Below are positions 1-8,332 of a stretch of DNA of 64,000 bases, in pieces. The first letter of the stretch is position 1, and each line of letters begins with the position of its first letter. The position numbers were made by a program, and so were the translations under genes. Source of the DNA: CAZAFL01 sp964484465 (GTDB lineage Bacteria > Bacteroidota > Ignavibacteria > UBA10030 > SZUA-254); the NCBI GenBank assembly GCA_964484465.1, contig CAZAFL010000017.1:1-64000 (forward strand), written 5' to 3'. The notes beneath the pieces are model-generated. The model saw only the letters and a program-made list of their open reading frames with translations, was not told the origin of the DNA and ran no database searches.

Positions 1-1157
1 CGATCCAAAAGCGGTCCCGAAATCTTTGCCATATATTTCTGAATCTGGATCGGTGTACAGGTACATTCTTTGGAAGGGTCTGAAAAATTTCCGCACAAAC
101 AGGGATTCATCGAACAAACAAGCATGAAATTCGCAGGATAATCAATCGACATCCGTGAACGACTGATAGTGACATGACTGTCCTCAAGCGGTTGTCGAAG
201 CACCTCGAGCACATTCCGGGCGAATTCCGGAAGCTCATCCAGAAATAACACCCCATGATGCGCAAGCGATATCTCACCGGGGCGAGGGATCGTGCCGCCT
301 CCAACGAGAGCACTATCTGATATTGTGTGATGGGGGGATCGAAAAGGTCGTGTTGAGATGAGCGCTGTATTTGGGGCAAGCAAACCGGCGACTGAGTGAA
401 TTTTTGTCGTCTCAATAGCTTCATCGAATGTGAGTGGCGGCAGAATTGTCGGCAGACGCTTTGCGAGCATCGTCTTTCCGGAACCGGGAGGACCAATCAT
501 AATGATATTATGACCGCCGGCAGCGGCTATTTCAAGAGCACGCTTGACATTTTCTTGTCCTTTCACATCTGCAAAATCAGCAGAATAATGCTGGTCCTGA
601 GAAAAGACATCCTTCACATCGACATGAAACGGCTGGAGCATTTCATGTTCGCCGTTGAGGAATGAGACGGTTTCCACAAGCGACTCCATCGGATAAATTT
701 CAAGATGTTCGACCATTGCCGCTTCTCTGGCATTTTCTTTCGGGACAATCATTCCCCGGATGTTTTGTTTTCTGACTTCGACGGCAATCGGTAACGCGCC
801 ATGAACCGGACGAAGTGCCCCATCAAGTGCTAACTCCCCGAGAATAACAAATTCGTTGAGAATGTTGTCACAGATTTGTCCGGTTGCCGCAAGAATGCCG
901 AGCGCGATGGGAAGGTCAAACGCCGAGCCTTCCTTTTTTACATCCGCCGGCGCAAGGTTGACTGTGATGCGGATAGGCGGAAACCGAAAACCGGTTGTCT
1001 TGATGGCAGCGAAAACTCTGTCTCGGCTTTCCTTAACAGTATTGTCAGGTAATCCGACAACTGTAAAACTACGCATCGCCGATTCAATATGGGTTTCCAC
1101 ATCGACAAGATGAGCGTTGATGCCGAATGTCGCACCGCTGAAAATATGAGAAAACAT
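1..1157 (-). CDS. comM: ComM/YifB family Mg-chelatase-like AAA+ ATPase, 5' part
   Basis: The reverse strand reads through the whole 5' end of the window without a stop, so the gene is cut by the window edge: about 385 codons are visible and the C-terminus is missing. The N-terminal domain (about residues 1-165) carries the family signatures VVGLPDNTVKESRDRV and NLAPADVKKEGSAFDLPIA. An AAA+ module follows, with Walker A GPPGSGKT near residue 215 and Walker B HHGVLFLDELPEF. ComM promotes branch migration during natural transformation in some bacteria; in other lineages the role of YifB is less clear. The ATG at 1155-1157 is preceded by a strong GGAGG about ten bases upstream. The gene diverges from the TPR lipoprotein across a 156-bp promoter region. 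The family assignment is firm, a role in DNA uptake here is inferred. Confidence 0.95.
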   Translation of the reverse strand, partial: MFSHIFSGATFGINAHLVDVETHIESAMRSFTVVGLPDNTVKESRDRVFAAIKTTGFRFPPIRITVNLAPADVKKEGSAFDLPIALGILAATGQICDNILNEFVILGELALDGALRPVHGALPIAVEVRKQNIRGMIVPKENAREAAMVEHLEIYPMESLVETVSFLNGEHEMLQPFHVDVKDVFSQDQHYSADFADVKGQENVKRALEIAAAGGHNIIMIGPPGSGKTMLAKRLPTILPPLTFDEAIETTKIHSVAGLLAPNTALISTRPFRSPHHTISDSALVGGGTIPRPGEISLAHHGVLFLDELPEFARNVLEVLRQPLEDSHVTISRSRMSIDYPANFMLVCSMNPCLCGNFSDPSKECTCTPIQIQKYMAKISGPLLD

Positions 1158-1184
1158 GGATGGACTTCCTCCCTGAAGTTGTCA

Positions 1185-1215
1185 CCAAATTACAGAAAGA
1201 GCGTGAGAAGTGCAA
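1185..1215 (-). promoter_or_regulatory. Candidate Bacteroidetes-type promoter of comM
   Basis: On the minus strand TTG is followed, after exactly 20 nt, by TAATTTGG, close to the -33/-7 consensus TTTG/TAnnTTTG. It lies 28 nt upstream of the comM start codon, before its Shine-Dalgarno sequence. Confidence 0.5.
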
Positions 1216-1265
1216 ATTCACATGCTGAACATAAGGGTTTTCAAATTCCCTCAAAAACATTGCGT

Positions 1266-1296
1266 TTGGAGGAATTTTTCTGTATTATTATTGTTG
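1266..1296 (+). promoter_or_regulatory. Candidate Bacteroidetes-type promoter of the TPR lipoprotein
   Basis: TTTG, then 20 nt, then TATTGTTG (7 of 8 to TAnnTTTG), ending 17 nt before the chosen ATG at 1314. This supports the lipoprotein start over the much longer open frame upstream, which would place the promoter inside the gene. Confidence 0.5.
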
Positions 1297-1313
1297 TTAG
1301 TAGCAAGAGTTTG

Positions 1314-3689
1314 ATGAACGAATTCAAGATATTGAATCTGGCGCGCAAGGCGCTTCGCGGCTGCTTTGGCTGTGGTCTCCTCCTTCTTTTAATCCTTTCC
1401 GGCTGCTCAATGTACCAAAACCTAACCGGATACTTTAACACATATTACAACGCAAAGAAAATATTCAGCGATGCTGAAGATGATATTAATCAGAAGAGAT
1501 TCGCAGATCGCGATACGAATTATTTTGTCTCTTATGCGCCATACGCGAAGACCGTCAACGACAAGCTCGATAAGGTTATCGAGAAATGTTCTAAGCTGCT
1601 CGAATCGTATTCGCAAAGCTCGTGGGTCGATGACGCTGTGATGATGATAGGGAAGTCGTATGTCTATAAAGGAGAGAGTGAATCGGCATTGCGAAAGTTC
1701 CAGGAGATGCTGGATAATTTTCCCTCGAGCGACCAGCGGTACGATGCAAAGCTATGGTATGCGAAAGCCGATTATTTTGACCACAAAGACAACGATGCGC
1801 TGAAGAAGATCGATGAACTGGTTCCTGAAGCAAAATCGGGAGGTAAAGATAATATCGTGCTGGAAGCAATGATGCTTCAGGGACAGATATTTGTCGACCG
1901 CATCGAGTATCTCCAGGCGGCTGAATCGTTCCAGCATGCGGCGGATGTTCCCGGTGACGGGGAAGCGAGAGCAATCGCACAATTCCTCAGCGGACAAAAC
2001 TATGAACGAACTGGAGATTTTTCGAAAGCAAGTATTGCATACAACAAGGTGCAGGATTTTAAACCGAGCGTCGACCTTGATTTCCGTGCACGGCTTCGGT
2101 ATGGCGTCATGCTTGCACGCTCCAACCAGCAAAGTAAGGCGTTGGAAGTTTTTTCTTCGCTGAAAGACGACCAGATAAAGCCGGAAAACATTGCCCTGAT
2201 TCAGCTCGAAACCGCCAATACCTATAACGCAATGGATGACACGGTAAAAGCATTCGGGCTGTACACGCTTATCGATACGACATACCGAAAAACCGATGCA
2301 TCAGCCAAAGGTAATTATCAGCGCGGCCTCACGTTCGAAAAAAAATATCTCGATTTTGCGCAGGCGAAAGTATATTACGACAGGGCGAGAGATGAATTTT
2401 TCGCATCGGAAATTACTCCGCTCGCGCAGAAGAAATCAAGTGTGTTTGCAAAATATTTCGGTTATTACGATACACTGAGAAATTATGATTCTCTCCTGAA
2501 TGTTCTATTGCACCCGGACACGACACATCCTTCAACGGACTCAACCGCTCTCGGTGCAGACACGACAGCAGAACGACCTTCTGCCCAGGGTTTAGTTTCG
2601 GAGAAATATCAACAACATGATACTTCGATTTTGCCCCCGCGTCAACTGCCGGGAAAAGATTCGCTTCGCAATGGTGTGTTACCGCCGGCTGTGAGGAACA
2701 ATGATTTTGACAGAGGTGAAAAAGCATTGTCGAATGAGGCGCGGAGAAATCACCGCGATGAGTCGGAAGACATCGACGATGAAGATACGGTGAGTTATAG
2801 GCCTGTTCGCCCCGGGAAAGATGCCGATCTGCGGACGGCGGCAATCGATTCTTCAAAAAGGAAAACAAGGAAAATTCAACGTCCGCCGCCTCCGGTCGTC
2901 GTCGTTCTTACACCTGATCTCCTTCGGTCCAAAATTGCACAGATTCAATTTGAGCTTGCAGGATTATTGTTGCTCCAGTTCGAGCTGCCTGATTCGGCTC
3001 TCACATGGTATAATCAGATTCTTCATGATCCTCTCGATTCATCGTTTTTACCGCGCACCCTGTATGCAATAGCTGAAATTTATCGTTCAAGAAATGATTC
3101 GAACGAAGTACATGCGTTGTATGACCGAATCCTGACGGAGTATGGTAATTCTGATTATGCGCACGAAGTACGAAAATCTCTGGGCATGAAAGTAGAGGAA
3201 ACAAAATCCGACCAGGCTGAATCGAAGTACCAGGAAGCATCGGAGTTGTTGCAGTCGGGAAATCCAAAAAACGCAATCAATATATTTTCTGCCATTGCAA
3301 AAAAATATCCCTCGTCACCATTTGCGTCGAAAGCCGTCTACACCGAAGGTTGGATTTACGAAAACGTTCTTTTCAATAATGACAGTGCCACTTCATGTTA
3401 CCGGAGATTACTTACTGATTATCCCAATTCCGTGTACGCCTCAGCTGTAAAACCGAAAATTGCTGTCCGGGACAACCCTGAGAGCCTTCGCCAGTACGTC
3501 AAGACGAACGAAATCCAGTTAATTAATAAGGAGCCGAGTGCACAAGAGCTTAACAAGGAAGCTGCCCGGAGAAACCATGAGGAGGGGGACGAAATCCAGA
3601 AGGGGAAAGGGAGAAACAGGGACGAAAATGATGATGAACCAGATCCCGATGACGATGATTCGGATAATCCTGATCCGGATAATAATTAA
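1314..3689 (+). CDS. TPR-rich outer-membrane lipoprotein, SprE/PorW-like
   Basis: A 791-residue protein with a lipoprotein signal peptide: hydrophobic LLLLLILSGC gives a lipobox with Cys31. After it come many TPR-like helical pairs (about residues 40-400 and 600-760), for example KLLESYSQSSWVDDAVMMIG and SALRKFQEMLDNFP. A charged, low-complexity linker rich in Arg, Asp and Pro lies at about 450-590, and the tail is acidic (Asp/Glu/Pro). The motif FNTYYNAKK just after the lipid Cys, the long TPR array and the size resemble SprE/PorW, the TPR lipoprotein of the type IX secretion system in Bacteroidota. The open frame extends upstream to 1089, but that part is antisense to comM; the ATG at 1314 puts the signal peptide at the N-terminus. 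Family assignment is by pattern only, so the T9SS role is tentative. Confidence 0.8.
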   Translation: MNEFKILNLARKALRGCFGCGLLLLLILSGCSMYQNLTGYFNTYYNAKKIFSDAEDDINQKRFADRDTNYFVSYAPYAKTVNDKLDKVIEKCSKLLESYSQSSWVDDAVMMIGKSYVYKGESESALRKFQEMLDNFPSSDQRYDAKLWYAKADYFDHKDNDALKKIDELVPEAKSGGKDNIVLEAMMLQGQIFVDRIEYLQAAESFQHAADVPGDGEARAIAQFLSGQNYERTGDFSKASIAYNKVQDFKPSVDLDFRARLRYGVMLARSNQQSKALEVFSSLKDDQIKPENIALIQLETANTYNAMDDTVKAFGLYTLIDTTYRKTDASAKGNYQRGLTFEKKYLDFAQAKVYYDRARDEFFASEITPLAQKKSSVFAKYFGYYDTLRNYDSLLNVLLHPDTTHPSTDSTALGADTTAERPSAQGLVSEKYQQHDTSILPPRQLPGKDSLRNGVLPPAVRNNDFDRGEKALSNEARRNHRDESEDIDDEDTVSYRPVRPGKDADLRTAAIDSSKRKTRKIQRPPPPVVVVLTPDLLRSKIAQIQFELAGLLLLQFELPDSALTWYNQILHDPLDSSFLPRTLYAIAEIYRSRNDSNEVHALYDRILTEYGNSDYAHEVRKSLGMKVEETKSDQAESKYQEASELLQSGNPKNAINIFSAIAKKYPSSPFASKAVYTEGWIYENVLFNNDSATSCYRRLLTDYPNSVYASAVKPKIAVRDNPESLRQYVKTNEIQLINKEPSAQELNKEAARRNHEEGDEIQKGKGRNRDENDDEPDPDDDDSDNPDPDNN

Positions 3690-3716
3690 CTATCCTGCTC
3701 GTACGTAACTCTTTCA

Positions 3717-4481
3717 ATGATTCATACGTCGTGTGTTGTTCGCTCTCTCAGGAAAGTGGGGCCGGACATCTTTGTGCTCAATCTGTTTTCACCGGAAATT
3801 TCCCCGCGTATCGGCGCCGGGCAGTTTGTCAATATCAGAATTACTGATAGCTGTCGACCGCTATTGCGCCGCCCGTTCAGTGTTTATCGCGTAGAGCATG
3901 ATTGCTTTGAGATTATTTTTAATATCGTCGGTCTCGGCACGAAGATACTTTCGACACAGCAGGAAGGGGACATTCTGGATGTTATCGGGCCATTAGGAAA
4001 CGGATTTACCACAGACGATACATTTGATTCAGGGATGCTTGTCGCTGGAGGGCTGGGTGTTGCACCGCTTCCATTGATTACTTCTGAACTTCGCAAACAG
4101 CGAAAAAGCATTACAACGTTTGTCGGTGCAAAGAGCGGTAACTTGTTGATTACCGACTATTTAATGAATGTCAAATGTGCTGCGGACGACGGAACAGCGG
4201 AATTCCACGGGACTGTCGTAGAGCTACTCGTTCAACAGCTCAAAGCAGACAATTATAATCACTCAAAAATATTCGCCTGTGGCCCAAATCCAATGTTACG
4301 TCGGCTCTCGCAGGTTGCGGCCGAATTCAATATTCCCTGTGAAATGTCATTGGAGAGCGCGATGGCGTGCGGTATCGGGATCTGTCAGGGGTGTCCTGTT
4401 GAAAATTGCGGTGGGGACAAAAAATATTCACTTATTTGCACAGATGGTCCGGTATTTGATTCTCAAAAAATTCAAATTTGA
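3717..4481 (+). CDS. pyrK: Dihydroorotate dehydrogenase B, electron-transfer subunit
   Basis: This 254-residue iron-sulfur flavoprotein passes electrons from PyrD-bound FMN to NAD+ in pyrimidine synthesis. The ferredoxin-reductase fold is clear: the FAD-binding motif RPLLRRPFSVYRV lies at about 47-59 and the nucleotide-binding loop AGGLGVAPLPL at 110-120. A C-terminal [2Fe-2S] site contains Cys218, Cys223 and Cys226 in MACGIGICQGC, with Cys241 as the likely fourth ligand. It lies 27 nt after the TPR lipoprotein and 6 nt before pyrD, which fits a two-subunit class 1B enzyme made from one transcript. Length is normal. The ATG is directly readable; there is no strong Shine-Dalgarno. Confidence 0.95.
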   Translation: MIHTSCVVRSLRKVGPDIFVLNLFSPEISPRIGAGQFVNIRITDSCRPLLRRPFSVYRVEHDCFEIIFNIVGLGTKILSTQQEGDILDVIGPLGNGFTTDDTFDSGMLVAGGLGVAPLPLITSELRKQRKSITTFVGAKSGNLLITDYLMNVKCAADDGTAEFHGTVVELLVQQLKADNYNHSKIFACGPNPMLRRLSQVAAEFNIPCEMSLESAMACGIGICQGCPVENCGGDKKYSLICTDGPVFDSQKIQI

Positions 4482-4487
4482 AATGCC

Positions 4488-5429
4488 ATGAACCTGAATG
4501 TAACCATCGGCGGTTTAACGTTGAAGAATCCGGTCCTTGTTGCATCGGGAACATTTGGATATGGAGACGATTGCGGCGAACTTGTCGATGTCAACCAACT
4601 CGGAGGCATTATTACGAAATCTCTATCGCTGAAGCCGAGAGACGGGAATCCACCCCCCCGCATAGTCGAAACGGCAAGCGGTATGTTAAATTCGATTGGT
4701 CTTGCCAATATCGGCGTTCAAAAATTTGTTGAAGAAAAACTCCCCTTTCTTGACACAGTGCAAACCGCGGTCATAGCGAATATTGCCGCAAGCAGCGTTG
4801 AAGAATATTGCGAGGTTGTTTCGATACTCGAAGATCATGATGGGATTGACGGGTATGAGATTAATGTCTCATGTCCGAACGTGAGAGAAGGTGGTTTGAG
4901 TTTCGGGACTCGCCCTGAAATGACCGCCGGGATAACAAGAGAGGTTCGGAAAAGAACGAGCAAACCTCTGATCATCAAGCTTACACCAAACGTGACACAC
5001 ATTTCGGAATTTGCCCGTGGTGTTGCTGCAGAAGGCGCGGATGCGGTTTCATTAATCAATACGGTCATCGGCATGGCGGTGGACATCGAACATCGCACGC
5101 CGAAGTTGTTTACAACGACCGGCGGACTCTCCGGCCCTGCAATTAAGCCGATCGCACTTGCAAAAGTGTATGAAGTAGCACAGGCAGTTGATATTCCGAT
5201 TATCGGCATCGGGGGAATTATGTCGGCCGAAGACGCAATCGAATTTCTTCTGGTCGGCGCTTCAGCTATAGAGGTGGGAACGGCGAATTACGTCGACCCT
5301 GCCGCAGGAATGAAAATTTCAGAAGGCATTAAGCAATATTGTCTTCGGCATCAGATCGAAAATGTCTCCGACCTTGTTGGGACATTACAGTCTTCCAAGG
5401 AGTTTTCTGTAATCCACAGCTGGTTGTAA
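4488..5429 (+). CDS. pyrD: Dihydroorotate dehydrogenase B, catalytic subunit
   Basis: A 313-residue FMN TIM-barrel enzyme that oxidises dihydroorotate to orotate. The N-terminus (TLKNPVLVASGTFGYG) and the active-site loop INVSCPNVREGG, with the catalytic Cys near residue 129, are those of class 1 enzymes. FMN/phosphate contacts appear in IPIIGIGGIMSAEDA and GASAIEVGTAN. Its pairing with pyrK six bases upstream makes it class 1B, which uses NAD+ and is cytosolic. folC starts 17 nt downstream, so the three genes probably share one transcript. Confidence 0.97.
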   Translation: MNLNVTIGGLTLKNPVLVASGTFGYGDDCGELVDVNQLGGIITKSLSLKPRDGNPPPRIVETASGMLNSIGLANIGVQKFVEEKLPFLDTVQTAVIANIAASSVEEYCEVVSILEDHDGIDGYEINVSCPNVREGGLSFGTRPEMTAGITREVRKRTSKPLIIKLTPNVTHISEFARGVAAEGADAVSLINTVIGMAVDIEHRTPKLFTTTGGLSGPAIKPIALAKVYEVAQAVDIPIIGIGGIMSAEDAIEFLLVGASAIEVGTANYVDPAAGMKISEGIKQYCLRHQIENVSDLVGTLQSSKEFSVIHSWL

Positions 5430-5446
5430 CACTTCTTCATTCTCCT

Positions 5447-6742
5447 TTGTCCGATTATAACAACACTCTAAGGTTTTTGTATGACCTTCAGCTGTTTGGC
5501 ATCAAGGTTGGACTGCGTAACATTCAGTCGCTCGTTCAGTTTCTCGGCTTTCCCCACCTTCATTATCCGACGATACATATCGCCGGCACGAATGGAAAGG
5601 GGTCGATAGCTGCAATGATTTCATCCATCCTTACCGCGTCCGGGTACCGTACGGGACTGTATACGTCTCCTCACCTGGTTCGATTTAATGAACGCATCCG
5701 AATAAACGGTCAACAAATTTCGGATGATGATATTGTTGGATATACTGCACTTCTTCGGCCGCAAATTGTAAAAATGCAGGCGACTTTTTTTGAGGCAACG
5801 ACGGCAATTGCGTTCAGGTATTTCGCAGACCGTCAAGTCGATTTTGCCGTAATTGAAACAGGATTGGGTGGGCGTCTCGACGCGACAAATGTTGTGGTTC
5901 CGGCTCTGAGTATTATTACGAATATTGGGATTGACCACACGGAATATTTGGGAAAGACGTACAAAAAAATTGCTTATGAAAAAGGGGGTATAATCAAGCA
6001 AGGAGTGCCGTGCCTTACTGGGACGAATAATCCTTCTGCGCTCAATATGCTGAGACAGATTGCACGGGAAAAAAAAGCGAGGTTGATTCAATCTAACAAG
6101 TACTCATCCATTGCAATCCTCAAGTCTTCCCTCGACGGAACACATATTAATCTCAACACGGCAAGTAATGTATACAAGGACCTGGTTGTACCATTGGCGG
6201 GTGATCACCAGGCAACAAATCTTCAGGTTGCCATCAATGCAGTTGAATTCTTGAAAGAATCGCGGAATGCTACCAACGTCACAAAGAAGAGCATTATTGC
6301 AGGTTTGAATCGTATTGTTCACAATACCGGCTGGAGAGGTCGTATTGATGTCCTGAGGAAAAATCCTTTAATTGTTGCTGATGTTGCGCATAATCCCGAT
6401 GGAGTGTCGGCACTCGTCTCTTCATTACGCAAGCTTCTGGGAGGAAGAGTTGTCCTGGTATTCGGTGTTATGAAGGATAAAGATTACCGTTCGATGTTTT
6501 CAACTCTCTTGCCACTTGCCCGAATGACCGTTGCAGTACAACCCAAAACTCCCCGTGCGTTGGAAAGCAAGTTGATTGTTCAGGAGTTACATACTCATGG
6601 GTCTAAGGCACTCAATGGAGGGTCTGTCAGAAGTGGTATGGAAATTGCTCGGAAAGAAGCCAGAAGGGATGAAGTAATCCTTGTCACGGGGTCTCATTAT
6701 GTCGTCGGGGATGCAATGAAGGTTTTGAAAATTTCGGCGTGA
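5447..6742 (+). CDS. folC: Bifunctional folylpolyglutamate/dihydrofolate synthase
   Basis: A Mur-ligase-family ATPase of about 431 residues that adds glutamate to folates (and possibly to dihydropteroate). The P-loop HIAGTNGKGSIAAMI, the hallmark YTSPHLVRFNERIRING and the C-terminal VADVAHNPDGVSAL motif are all present. The reading frame is open back into pyrD, but the extra N-terminus matches nothing. The TTG at 5447 gives (M)SDYNNTLRFLYDLQLFGIK, the usual FolC start, 17 nt after the pyrD stop. No ATG or GTG is available there and no Shine-Dalgarno is visible, so the start is a best guess. Confidence 0.93.
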   Translation: MSDYNNTLRFLYDLQLFGIKVGLRNIQSLVQFLGFPHLHYPTIHIAGTNGKGSIAAMISSILTASGYRTGLYTSPHLVRFNERIRINGQQISDDDIVGYTALLRPQIVKMQATFFEATTAIAFRYFADRQVDFAVIETGLGGRLDATNVVVPALSIITNIGIDHTEYLGKTYKKIAYEKGGIIKQGVPCLTGTNNPSALNMLRQIAREKKARLIQSNKYSSIAILKSSLDGTHINLNTASNVYKDLVVPLAGDHQATNLQVAINAVEFLKESRNATNVTKKSIIAGLNRIVHNTGWRGRIDVLRKNPLIVADVAHNPDGVSALVSSLRKLLGGRVVLVFGVMKDKDYRSMFSTLLPLARMTVAVQPKTPRALESKLIVQELHTHGSKALNGGSVRSGMEIARKEARRDEVILVTGSHYVVGDAMKVLKISA

Positions 6743-6746
6743 ATAC

Positions 6747-6777
6747 TTGACTTTCAATTTGAAATCATTTATATTTT
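6747..6777 (+). promoter_or_regulatory. Promoter of rho
   Basis: TTGACT, 17 nt, TATATT reads as a good sigma-70 promoter. It also fits the local pattern TTG-N20-TATATTTT. It begins only five bases after the folC stop and leaves an untranslated leader of roughly 185 nt before rho. The leader (6785-6967) has no ORF or obvious hairpin; long rho leaders are known sites of autoregulation in other bacteria. Confidence 0.6.
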
Positions 6778-6967
6778 TCAAGGTATTCTAGAGGAAGCAC
6801 GAATTCTCATCGTGTTGTTAACTTAACCACTGCAAACACATCATCTTTTATCCTCAATCCAAGAGACTAACTGAACAGATGTAGTCGTCAAGCATGTAAC
6901 TTCATGCAAATCAAAAAATTTAAACGACGTTTGTTCAAACTCTCATAATCAAGAAAGAGATCGCTCT

Positions 6968-8221
6968 ATGCCAATGGATATTGCAGAGCTGAAGTCGAAG
7001 AAGATTTCAGAGCTGACAAAGATTGCCAAAGATTTGAATATCTCCGGCTATACCGACCTGCGGAAACAGGACTTAATTTTCAAAATTCTTGAAGCCCAAA
7101 CCGAGAAAGACGGCTTGACATTCAGTAAGGGAGTCCTAGAAGTTCTTCCCGACGGCTATGGCTTCCTTCGGTCTGTCGATTACCACTATCTTCCTTCACC
7201 TGACGATATTTACGTTTCGCCCTCCCAAATTAAGAAATTCATGCTGAGAACCGGTGATACTGTAAGCGGTCAGGTGAGGCCTCCCAAGGAAGGAGAGCGT
7301 TTTTTTGCCCTCCTGCGTGTCGAAGCAGTAAATGATGAAAATCCGGATGCAATCCGCGACCGCGTACTGTTCGATAATCTTACGCCACTTTACCCCAACT
7401 CCCGTCTCCGTCTTGAAACTTCTCCGGGTGAGTACTCAATGCGCATCATGGATCTGCTGGACCCGCTCGGGAAAGGACAACGCGGGATGATTGTTTCTCC
7501 TCCTAAAGCAGGGAAGACAATCCTGCTTCAAAAAATTGCAAACAGCATTTTGCGAAATCATCCCGAGGTATTCCTCATCGTGCTGCTGATAGATGAGCGG
7601 CCGGAAGAAGTCACCGATATGGAACGATCGGTCAATGCCGAAGTCGTCAGCTCCACATTTGACGAACCACCTGAACGGCACGTTCAGGTTGCCGATATGG
7701 TGCTGGAGAAAGCGAAACGATTGGTTGAAGCGAAGAAGGATGTCGTTATTCTGTTGGATAGCATTACCCGTCTGGCAAGAGCGCACAACACCGTCGTTCC
7801 GCATAGCGGAAAAATTCTTTCCGGAGGTGTCGATGCCAATGCCCTTCATCGCCCCAAACGGTTTTTCGGAGCGGCCCGCAATGTCGAAGAAGGCGGAAGC
7901 CTCACCATTATTGCCACCGCTCTCATCGAGACGGGAAGCAGGATGGATGAAGTGATTTTTGAAGAATTCAAGGGCACTGGGAATATGGAAATTATCCTCG
8001 ACCGTAAACTTGCCGACAAGCGAATGTTTCCTGCAATTGATGTTAATCGCTCCGGCACGCGAAAAGAAGAAATCCTTTTTGAGGCGGATGAGCTCAATCG
8101 TGTGTGGATATTGAGGAAGTTCCTGAGCGACTTTTCCACTGTTGAAGCAATGGAATTCCTTACAGAAAAAATGCGCGGGACAAAATCGAACAAAGAGTTC
8201 CTGCGTTCGATGAACAGTTGA
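6968..8221 (+). CDS. rho: Transcription termination factor Rho
   Basis: A 417-residue RNA-dependent hexameric helicase. The N-terminal Rho-N helical domain (about 1-45) includes LTKIAKDLNISGYTDLRKQD. The cold-shock-like RNA-binding domain follows, with EVLPDGYGFLRS and PDDIYVSPSQIKKF. The ATPase domain has Walker A PPKAGKT near residue 180, the Walker B region DVVILLDSITRLARA, the Q-loop/R-loop region HSGKILSGGVDANALHRPKR, and the arginine-finger region. Length is standard, with no large insertion. Two ATGs lie six bases apart (6968 and 6974); the first is used here. Confidence 0.98.
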   Translation: MPMDIAELKSKKISELTKIAKDLNISGYTDLRKQDLIFKILEAQTEKDGLTFSKGVLEVLPDGYGFLRSVDYHYLPSPDDIYVSPSQIKKFMLRTGDTVSGQVRPPKEGERFFALLRVEAVNDENPDAIRDRVLFDNLTPLYPNSRLRLETSPGEYSMRIMDLLDPLGKGQRGMIVSPPKAGKTILLQKIANSILRNHPEVFLIVLLIDERPEEVTDMERSVNAEVVSSTFDEPPERHVQVADMVLEKAKRLVEAKKDVVILLDSITRLARAHNTVVPHSGKILSGGVDANALHRPKRFFGAARNVEEGGSLTIIATALIETGSRMDEVIFEEFKGTGNMEIILDRKLADKRMFPAIDVNRSGTRKEEILFEADELNRVWILRKFLSDFSTVEAMEFLTEKMRGTKSNKEFLRSMNS

Positions 8222-8234
8222 CAGAGTATTCCTG

Positions 8235-8267
8235 AAAATAGCCCTTTCTAGGCATTTTTTGGTTTTT
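8235..8267 (+). terminator. Weak intrinsic terminator after rho
   Basis: AAAATaGCC pairs with GGCATTTT across a 7-nt loop, with one bulged A, and runs into a T-rich tract. It sits 13 nt after the rho stop and just before the next promoter. Confidence 0.45.
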
Positions 8268-8269
8268 TC

Positions 8270-8300
8270 TTGCTTTTCATTCCGGCAAGTCTTACATTTG
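8270..8300 (+). promoter_or_regulatory. Bacteroidetes-type promoter of the TSP3-OmpA gene
   Basis: TTG, 20 nt, then TACATTTG, a perfect match to the TAnnTTTG -7 element. It is located between the rho terminator and the ATG at 8333. Confidence 0.7.
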
Positions 8301-8332
8301 TTCAACCCAAGAAACATCCTGTTTTCCTCAAA

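Noticed and set aside
1089..1313. N-terminal extension of the TPR lipoprotein by 75 codons
   Set aside because: The extension overlaps the comM start on the other strand and would bury the lipoprotein signal peptide.
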